A DNA stretch of 64,000 bases from Legionella israelensis (GTDB lineage: Bacteria; Pseudomonadota; Gammaproteobacteria; Legionellales; Legionellaceae), in NCBI RefSeq assembly GCF_004571175.1, contig NZ_CP038273.1, forward strand, positions 868,001 through 932,000, given 5' to 3'. The notes beneath the pieces are model-generated. The model had not been told where the DNA came from. It was given only the letters and a program-made list of their open reading frames with translations, and ran no database searches. Of the stretch, positions 57,655 to 64,000 are shown piece by piece. Numbering within the stretch: the first letter of the stretch is position 1; every line of letters starts with the position of its first letter. Both the position numbers and the translations under genes were made by a program.

Positions 57655-59052
57655 ATGAAGCCTTTGTCGACTGAAAAAATCTCTGTTCTTGCGCTGACCT
57701 TACTTATTACCGGCGCCATTGACAGTATCAGAAACCTTCCTGCCACAGCGCTTTTCGGTTCTACACTTATTTTCTTTTTCATTTTTTCAGCCCTTGTTTT
57801 TTTAATCCCTGTGGCCTTAGTAGCCGCAGAATTATCTTCCACCTGGCATGAAGAAGAAGGCGGCATTTATAGTTGGGTTCGAAGTGCCTTTGGAGCCAAC
57901 TGGGCTTTTTTTACCATCTGGTTGCAGTGGATTAATACCATAGTATGGTACCCCACCATCCTTTCCTTTATCGCAGGCACCTTTGCCTATTTGATTGACC
58001 CTGCCCTGGCGCAGAACAAATTTTTTCTTATTACCGTTATTCTTGTGGTTTTCTGGTCTTTAACTTATCTTGGGCTTTCAGGGATTCATGCCTCCGCTTC
58101 CTTTGCCAGCTTTTGCGCCATCGTGGGCATGATCATCCCCATGGCTTTTATCATTTTATTGGCCATCATATGGTTGATTAAGGGAAATCCCATTGCCGTA
58201 GATTTCAGCTATCATAAGCTCCTTCCGCGCTGGGGAGACAGTCAGTCATGGGTGTCTTTAACCGCCATCATGACCTCGTTTCTGGGAATGGAACTTGCCG
58301 CTGTGCATGTTCGCAACGTCAAAAATCCAAAGAAAAATTTTCCCAGAGCCATGTTTTTTTCTGTATTACTGATTCTCACGACCATGATTTTTGGTTCTCT
58401 GGCTATCGCCTTTGTGCTGCCTCATCATCAGATAAGCCTTGTCGATGGGGTCATGAAAGCTTTTGCCAACTTTTTTAAAGCCTATCATCTGGGTAAAATC
58501 ATGCCGCTCGTTGTCATTCTACTGTTGATTGGAAGCGTTGGCTCCATGGTGAACTGGATAATTTCGCCGGCGAAAGGATTATTACTTGCCGCCGATCACG
58601 GTTTTTTACCTCATTGGTTATATAAGCTCAATAAACACGGTGTGGCCTCACGCATTCTTCTCTTACAGGCTGTACTGGTTACCTTGTTCTGCAGTGTATT
58701 CTTATTATTACCCACCATTAATGAAATATACTGGTTGTTTACCGATTTAAGTACCGAGCTATACATCATGATGTACGTGATGATGTTTATCGCCGCCATG
58801 CATCTTAAACTTAAATTTCCATACAAAAATAGGCCCTTTGCTATTCCGGGTGGACATACCGGCTATTATTTAACCTGCTTGCTGGGCTTGATTGGATGCA
58901 TCATTACCTTGATCGTAGGCTTTATCCCCCCTGAAGAAAGCCTTGAAATTGGTGGTGCTTCTCATTTCAGACTGGCCTTTACTTGTGGTATTTTGCTGAT
59001 GCTTTTACCTGCGGCTTTATTTTATCTACATAAAAAATTAAGTGTTAAATAA
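57655..59052 (+). CDS. APC-family amino-acid permease (GadC-like)
   Basis: Encodes 465 residues with about twelve hydrophobic helices. APC-superfamily signs are an unwound helix 1 (LLITGAIDSIRNLPATALFG), ELSSTWHEEEGGIYSWVRSAFG after helix 2, the helix-6 region MTSFLGMELAAVHVRNVKNPKKNFPRA and the Gly-rich loop PFAIPGGHTGYY. It resembles glutamate/GABA antiporters, which can help acid resistance, or related amino-acid transporters. No decarboxylase is beside it, so an acid-resistance role is not supported here. The substrate is unknown. Confidence 0.9.
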   Translation: MKPLSTEKISVLALTLLITGAIDSIRNLPATALFGSTLIFFFIFSALVFLIPVALVAAELSSTWHEEEGGIYSWVRSAFGANWAFFTIWLQWINTIVWYPTILSFIAGTFAYLIDPALAQNKFFLITVILVVFWSLTYLGLSGIHASASFASFCAIVGMIIPMAFIILLAIIWLIKGNPIAVDFSYHKLLPRWGDSQSWVSLTAIMTSFLGMELAAVHVRNVKNPKKNFPRAMFFSVLLILTTMIFGSLAIAFVLPHHQISLVDGVMKAFANFFKAYHLGKIMPLVVILLLIGSVGSMVNWIISPAKGLLLAADHGFLPHWLYKLNKHGVASRILLLQAVLVTLFCSVFLLLPTINEIYWLFTDLSTELYIMMYVMMFIAAMHLKLKFPYKNRPFAIPGGHTGYYLTCLLGLIGCIITLIVGFIPPEESLEIGGASHFRLAFTCGILLMLLPAALFYLHKKLSVK

Positions 59053-59126
59053 AATGACCTTAATGAAATGAGAACATACTCTAAATTTTTGCAAAAAAAA
59101 TTTCTTTACAGATATGTTACATTTCT

Positions 59127-59141
59127 TTAAGCTTTCCTTAA
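59127..59141 (+). promoter_or_regulatory. PmrA-box-like direct repeat
   Basis: TTAA occurs at 59127 and 59138, exactly 11 bp apart, in the context TTTAAGCTTTCCTTAACTTT. The spacing matches the cTTAATatT-N2-cTTAATatT box used by PmrA for many Legionella effector genes; the inner positions match less well. It lies about 54 bp before the 835-aa gene. Confidence 0.5.
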
Positions 59142-59194
59142 CTTTACAATGGTATATTTCCCCTCAATGAGTACTCTATTTGACAGGTGTTTAA

Positions 59195-61702
59195 ATGGCT
59201 GAAGAAAAAAGGGAAAAAGAGTTAAAGGACTATTTTGCAAATGAAATTGTCCCCCGTATTGAATGTTTCAGGCGATACTCCGATAAAAAGCCATTCTATA
59301 AGGTTCTTGAGATAGAAAGTTATTTGGCTCAGGATCATCAGCTTAAAACTTTGCTGGAAATCCATCATCAAAAGATTCAACGCCTTAATGCCATCATTGA
59401 AAGTACCAACAGAAAAATAAGCCGTTGGCAAGAACAAAGCGGCTACTATGAACAATTAAAAAAAGATTTGAAAGAAAACCTCAAGGAGCTACCTAAACTC
59501 GAATATGAACATACCGAACTCAAGGAGCTTATCGAACAAAGGCTGCAAATCATCGCCCCAGAACTCGATGATCTGGATGAGCTGTATCATTATTTTATTG
59601 ACAGTCAAATTAAGTTACAGGATACAATAGAGAAATACTTAAAGGGTTTTTCTGACATCCAGTTGGTTGATCAGGAATCTGCAGAGAGTCAATTCTTTAT
59701 CCAAAAATTAAAAGATGAGATTGAAATCATTCAATCTCTTTTAAATAAAAAAATATTGGGGCTTGATAAAAATTCGGTGGAGGAGTTAGGCACTCGATTG
59801 CTGAATCATTTAAACATTAAAACCAACCTGGTATTGCCCCAGACCTTTAAGCCACTTAACACAAAGGAAGCTCCTGTTTTAACGAGAGCACTATTTCCAA
59901 ACACTCAGGCACCTTCCACCATCCAGCCAGAGCAAAGTTCTATACGGCCACTTGAATCGTCCATTGAAAGCGAAGAAAACAATAAAAAAGAAGAAGTTTC
60001 AGGACTTTTCTCTGCTTTTGCCAGTCTGGGAACAACTGTAAAAACAAAAGTAGAGAAATATCAGCAACAAAGATCTGAAGAAAAACAACAAAAAGAAAAA
60101 CAACAACTAAAAGAAAAAATAGCATCTGTGTATCATGCCCTTTCCATTATTCAATCTTTGCCTGTGAATGAGTCAGTATCTTATTTTAAGAAAAAAGCAG
60201 AAGAGCTTGAGCTTCAAAAGAAAATAAAAGAAAATAGTGAGGAAATTACAAATACTCTACAAGTTTGGATCAAGAATTATGAGGATAGTCTTGCATTATT
60301 CAATAACACAGGATTAGTCTCAGATAAAGAGGTAAAAAGCGCAAAAAAATTACTAAGTGAATTACAAGTGCTTCAGGAAGAAATTCCAGTGCTTGATTCC
60401 AGTAAAATACAAAAACCTACTTCCGAAATGTCTTCAAATGACAGGTTGGAATGTCTTTCATTAAACATTCAAGTGCTAAGTGACCATAAAGAAAAACTAA
60501 ACGGCTTTATGCAAAGAGTTAAAGATAAGGAAAAAACCGTGAAGGAAGCCCAGAAACAACTGCAAAAGCAGTATATCAACGCACGAAAAAATTTAAAGGA
60601 TGCAGTTGACAAAAAGTTGCTTGAAGCCCAATCGGCTTTAGCTGCCATCAACAATGAAACTCATGATGAAGAAATAGAAAAACTGAAAAATGCAGCCCTC
60701 TTGATTGTGGATTTTTCAAAGCAGGAATCACTATCTGTTTATGAAACTGCTGCAAATGAAAGCATTGCCACACTCAATCAATTTATAAAAGAGGTTAAAA
60801 ATCAACTGCTAAAAACTTATTCTCCTATAAACCGAAACGTACAGGAGTATGCCGAATTTGATATGCCTTCTTTACATCCTGCCAACCCTTTTCGAGAGGA
60901 TTTGCAAAGCTCAATTGATGAATGCATTAATAAGGCTACAGATTTAAATAAGCATTTCATTACACTGCAAGAGATATCAGGAAATGAATGTTCTAAGTGG
61001 ATCAAAACATTTAAGAATAAACGTGACACTGTGGAAAAGGCTATTTCACAACGAATGATTACAAGTGTTAAAGCAACAGAAATCGAGCGGCGAATAAAGA
61101 CTAAAAGTTACCAGGAATCGCTTAATATTATTGAATTATTAAACGGTGAAATCAGCCGCATCACGCAAAAATACCTTCCAGTTGCTCTTAAACGGACATC
61201 TGGTGAAATAAAAGAAGAACTGGAAAAAATTCAGGATGATTTTACTCTCAATAGAACTTTATTATCTGAGGCTGCGCTTAACCGCCTTGACCCAAGACTG
61301 AAAACATTAACTAAACTTCGACAAGACTTCCAGGATTTAAATGCTTCCTACATCACGAAGGAGCTTCAAGTAACTTGGCATAATAATGAATTGATTATAC
61401 CCATGTACGCCGCGAAATCAGACGACAAAAAATATCATGAGCATTTGCAAGAAAGGGTAGAAGAACAGTTAGACAATGATCACATGGAAATCTATTCAGA
61501 AGGTAAACGGCTTAAGCTTGTACAGTGGATACGTATTAATCTTATAAAGCCTTTATGGAAGTTAAAGTCCCTGTGTTCTGAAAAATTCAGTCACGGCCCC
61601 CACTTTTTCGTTACACTCGGTGCTTCCAGCACAGAACGTATGCTGGCAGAAAAAGGCCATGAAATACATCAAACATTGGTAGAGTGTGCTCCGGTTGCAT
61701 AG
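59195..61702 (+). CDS. large coiled-coil protein, possible Dot/Icm effector
   Basis: Encodes 835 residues without signal peptide or membrane helix. Most of the protein is predicted coiled coil, Lys/Glu/Gln-rich: about 50-190 (YEQLKKDLKENLKELPKLE), about 290-345 (KVEKYQQQRSEEKQQKEKQQ) and about 430-600. The C-terminal 110 residues look folded (LKLVQWIRINLIKPLWKLKSL, FFVTLGASSTERMLAEKG) and end HEIHQTLVECAPVA, with Glu and small or hydrophobic residues as in some Dot/Icm signals. A PmrA-box-like site precedes it. Effector status is inferred, and no family is recognised. It is the first of two large genes on this strand. Confidence 0.6.
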   Translation: MAEEKREKELKDYFANEIVPRIECFRRYSDKKPFYKVLEIESYLAQDHQLKTLLEIHHQKIQRLNAIIESTNRKISRWQEQSGYYEQLKKDLKENLKELPKLEYEHTELKELIEQRLQIIAPELDDLDELYHYFIDSQIKLQDTIEKYLKGFSDIQLVDQESAESQFFIQKLKDEIEIIQSLLNKKILGLDKNSVEELGTRLLNHLNIKTNLVLPQTFKPLNTKEAPVLTRALFPNTQAPSTIQPEQSSIRPLESSIESEENNKKEEVSGLFSAFASLGTTVKTKVEKYQQQRSEEKQQKEKQQLKEKIASVYHALSIIQSLPVNESVSYFKKKAEELELQKKIKENSEEITNTLQVWIKNYEDSLALFNNTGLVSDKEVKSAKKLLSELQVLQEEIPVLDSSKIQKPTSEMSSNDRLECLSLNIQVLSDHKEKLNGFMQRVKDKEKTVKEAQKQLQKQYINARKNLKDAVDKKLLEAQSALAAINNETHDEEIEKLKNAALLIVDFSKQESLSVYETAANESIATLNQFIKEVKNQLLKTYSPINRNVQEYAEFDMPSLHPANPFREDLQSSIDECINKATDLNKHFITLQEISGNECSKWIKTFKNKRDTVEKAISQRMITSVKATEIERRIKTKSYQESLNIIELLNGEISRITQKYLPVALKRTSGEIKEELEKIQDDFTLNRTLLSEAALNRLDPRLKTLTKLRQDFQDLNASYITKELQVTWHNNELIIPMYAAKSDDKKYHEHLQERVEEQLDNDHMEIYSEGKRLKLVQWIRINLIKPLWKLKSLCSEKFSHGPHFFVTLGASSTERMLAEKGHEIHQTLVECAPVA

Positions 61703-61903
61703 AGTTTTTGTAACGGCTCAGTTTCTCTATATTAAAGTTTAATCGTTCTTGATGATAGGGGCTGATGGTTTACGAAATTTTTCGTTGAAGCCACATTATT
61801 TTTTATTTTCATTCTCATAGACACTCCTGTCTTTCTTTACTGGTCCTTCCTCTGCTATGCTTAAACAAAAGACAATATTTATTATTTGAGTTCACCATTA
61901 AGC

Positions 61904-63544
61904 ATGGCTATCCTATTTTATGTAGAAGGTCTCAGCGATGGGTTTGGCGATTATCTGTTTGGATTAAAAGCCGTTCATCAGCTTAAAAAATCCCTGGCAG
62001 AGAGAGGCTATTCCGACGATATTTTTCTGGTCACACACCAGGAAGGTAAAAAAATCATTCAGGATCTTGGTAGTGATAAAGAATTCGGCGTGACCGTTTT
62101 ATCACGGGAAGACTATGATGCCCTTAGCAAAGAAGGGTCTTTTACGCTGGACTATTATATTGAAGGTCCAGTGATGACCACCACCCGTATTCCGCTTGAA
62201 CCTCATACACCCATTTTACTTTTGTCGGAATATTCCAGCTTTGGAAGTGTCTATCTGGAGTCCGATAATCTGAAAAAAAGTTTTAAGAAATACCAGGATG
62301 TTCAGAGTATATATAGTGGACTGCGCATCCGCAGTGACGAAAAAGGTATCCTGATTTCGGAAGAACTGGTTAATTTGACCGAGGCACGAAAACATAATGA
62401 TTTAAGCTTTAGAGCACATTACTGGCAAGAACTGAATCTTCCTCTCAGATCCAATTCATCCATTGAAGATTATCATCAAAGTACTGAACTGAGCTTTCAA
62501 TACAGTTATGATTATCCTGAAAACAGTTGTAAACGTTTTCTTTCAATACATCAGTGGTTTAATCAAAATTCTTCCAAGAATCAAGATATAGTAGCCATCG
62601 GCAAAAATAAAGATAAAAAAAGAGAGGCTTTAAGCTCCGTTTTACCTGAATTAATCCAGTCAGGTTTTGGTAAAGTCCTCTTCATTGATCTTGAAACAGG
62701 TAAAGAAGAAATGTTACATGATAACGGTGAGAAAAACGCCAGAACATATCGCTTATTTTTTGGAAAGCGGCTGACTCATCGCCAAATGATGGCTTTAAAT
62801 GCATTAAGCGGTGAATTATGCGGTGTTCGTGGCGATCAAAGCCATGGAGAGGCTTTGTCGGCCCAAAAACTGATTGTTTATGATTGTGCTTCTCATAAAG
62901 AAGATTACGCTAAAGGCGTGATTAGCTGCCTACATGCTTTGTCAGAGGATGAGAATGTCCGGGAATTACTTCATTTGCTGCAATATGCTGAGTTAAACCC
63001 AAAAAATACAAATTTTAATGAAAAACAATACCTGCGACTCAAAACTTTACTCAGTAATCCTGAAGTAATGCAAAAATACAAAGAAGCATGCGCAAAAATA
63101 CCGCAACAGTTTAATCTTGGCGCAGCCATAGCCGATGTCGTCATACAAGCTTTCCTGGCTCGACAAAATTATAGGAACATGCTTTCCAAATTTCATGACC
63201 TCCGTAAAGCTTACCCAAAAATCGGATTTAAAAAAAAGATGATGTTTTTAACCAATGAACAACGCTTTGAGTCTGTTAATGAGACAGAAAAATTCATCGC
63301 TCAACTCAACCTTGAACTTCAACAACATCAAATAACCTATAAAATGGCTTTTTCTTCCCTGTCAGAGCATGTGGAGCAACAAATCAAACACATCCTGACG
63401 GATCACGAGGGAAACAGTGAACATAAGGGACGCAGGCTATTGGAAAAAAACGTCAGCAGACTCGCTGAATTATATAAAAAGATGCTGCCTGAAGAAAAAG
63501 AAGACTTTAGCATGGAAAGACCATTCAGCAAATCGATGAGTTAG
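61904..63544 (+). CDS. possible GT-B-like glycosyltransferase, unknown target
   Basis: About 546 residues. I chose the ATG at 61904 (MAILFYVEGLSDGFGDYLF); an in-frame TTG lies at 61886. The N-terminus begins with a strand and a Gly-rich turn (VEGLSDGFGDYLFGLKAVHQLKKSL) as in GT-B Rossmann domains. Around residues 300-330 the segment ALSGELCGVRGDQSHGEALSAQKLIVYDCASHKEDY resembles donor-binding loops of GT-B enzymes such as EarP-type rhamnosyltransferases (G-D-x-S plus a later acidic residue). The remaining C-terminal 200 residues are helical. No signal peptide. Substrates are unknown. With the gene before it, this looks like an effector pair, but that is inference. Confidence 0.5.
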   Translation: MAILFYVEGLSDGFGDYLFGLKAVHQLKKSLAERGYSDDIFLVTHQEGKKIIQDLGSDKEFGVTVLSREDYDALSKEGSFTLDYYIEGPVMTTTRIPLEPHTPILLLSEYSSFGSVYLESDNLKKSFKKYQDVQSIYSGLRIRSDEKGILISEELVNLTEARKHNDLSFRAHYWQELNLPLRSNSSIEDYHQSTELSFQYSYDYPENSCKRFLSIHQWFNQNSSKNQDIVAIGKNKDKKREALSSVLPELIQSGFGKVLFIDLETGKEEMLHDNGEKNARTYRLFFGKRLTHRQMMALNALSGELCGVRGDQSHGEALSAQKLIVYDCASHKEDYAKGVISCLHALSEDENVRELLHLLQYAELNPKNTNFNEKQYLRLKTLLSNPEVMQKYKEACAKIPQQFNLGAAIADVVIQAFLARQNYRNMLSKFHDLRKAYPKIGFKKKMMFLTNEQRFESVNETEKFIAQLNLELQQHQITYKMAFSSLSEHVEQQIKHILTDHEGNSEHKGRRLLEKNVSRLAELYKKMLPEEKEDFSMERPFSKSMS

Positions 63545-63616
63545 CACGTAAGCGCTCGACTCTTTCGGGAAACAGCCATATTTCCATCTTGCAAGAAAAC
63601 GTCACTAAAAAGTTCT

Positions 63617-63782
63617 CTAGTACCTCATCCTGTAAGTATTCTGATCGTTATCCTGATGCTATTGGTGTCTGAATTGCGTTGCTCGTCAGTTGAATATGCT
63701 CAATATTCGCCTTCCTCGCGCCTTGTCAGACACCAATATCGCCTAGCCTAATGATCAGAATACTTACAGGATGAGGTACTAG
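63617..63782. repeat. long palindromic element with 30-bp perfect arms
   Basis: CTAGTACCTCATCCTGTAAG...CTGATC (63617-63646) is the exact reverse complement of 63753-63782. Inside, TATTGGTGTCTGA (63660-63672) pairs with TCAGACACCAATA (63726-63738), so two nested arm pairs form one 166-bp structure. The centre (about 50 bp) holds AATATTCGCCTTCCTCG. No gene lies within; it separates the GT-B-like gene from kdsB. Confidence 0.85.
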
Positions 63783-63791
63783 TTTCAAAAA

Positions 63792-64000
63792 TTAAATCGC
63801 TGTTAACAGTTGTTTTGCACGCAACAAATCCTCTTTCGTATTAATATCCTGTAAAGGTTCAACGCAGGCTTCCTCTACATCCATTGGATGGCCTTGCCAG
63901 AGAATGCGTAACTGCTCCAGCGCCTCATAAGCTTCCAGCTCACAAACCGGCCAGTTCACAAAATCTAACAAAAACGCAGCACGATAGGCATATAAACCAA
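63792..64000 (-). CDS. kdsB: 3-deoxy-manno-octulosonate cytidylyltransferase, C-terminal part
   Basis: The last 69 codons of a minus-strand gene that starts beyond the window. The sequence LYAYRAAFLLDFVNWPVCELE, EALEQLRILWQGHPMDVEEA and the end PLQDINTKEDLLRAKQLL match the C-terminal region of KdsB, which activates Kdo with CTP for lipopolysaccharide inner-core synthesis. It is only partial here; the visible part shows no defects. Confidence 0.9.
   Translation of the reverse strand, partial: GLYAYRAAFLLDFVNWPVCELEAYEALEQLRILWQGHPMDVEEACVEPLQDINTKEDLLRAKQLLTAI

Overview
The window looks like chromosome of a Legionella-type gammaproteobacterium (Legionellaceae). It is low in GC. It carries the letS-type GacS/BarA hybrid kinase beside gltX, pfp and a type IV pilin gene, a glyA-nrdR / nusB-thiL-pgpA core block, DabA/DabB inorganic-carbon genes, and several large coiled-coil, ankyrin or protease-like proteins of the kind secreted by Dot/Icm systems. 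The species assignment is inference from gene content and remembered synteny, not from a search. REGION 1 (1-9.4 kb, minus strand): a LysR regulator, an ABC-type membrane protein whose ATPase motifs are all degraded, an HlyD-type adaptor, a TolC-type outer-membrane protein, an exported protein of unknown function, and a secreted propeller-like protein. An IS256-family element with an 8-bp target duplication splits the propeller gene. Its far end encodes at least 16 copies of a Ser-His hexapeptide with exact 18-nt spacing and runs off the window. REGION 2 (9.4-14.8 kb): a DAB carbon-uptake operon (dabB, dabA, P-II-like gene) broken twice, by an IS4-like element in dabB (7-bp target duplication) and by a frameshift at a run of ten A in dabA. 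REGION 3 (14.8-26 kb): a YeeZ-like epimerase and photolyase pair, a GC-rich TerC gene that looks acquired, a Cache-domain protein, remnants of a decayed gene, a TetX-like flavin monooxygenase, a GGQ release-factor-like protein, a putative CE-clan cysteine protease with membrane segments, an ankyrin protein and a small exported protein. REGION 4 (26-39 kb): a cluster of DnaA boxes, tRNA-Ser(CGA), nadE, a large protein with three related modules, two outer-membrane barrels, an AI-2E transporter, pgpA-thiL-nusB, nrdR, glyA and three small envelope proteins. REGION 5 (39.5-54.4 kb): an RND efflux pair, valS, a GST-like protein, a YchJ-like protein, gltX, letS and pfp. REGION 6 (54.4-64 kb): a 191-bp tandem repeat array, the pilin gene with a good sigma-54 promoter, a small membrane protein, bolA, yjbQ, an amino-acid permease, a PmrA-box-like site before an 835-aa coiled-coil protein, a possible GT-B-like protein, a long perfect inverted repeat and the 3' end of kdsB. 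Dispersed non-coding repeats run through the window: a MITE-like element of about 212 bp with 19-bp inverted ends (three copies), a 254-bp element (two copies, one nested inside the MITE), and a paired-hairpin core shared by the MITE and the 191-bp array.
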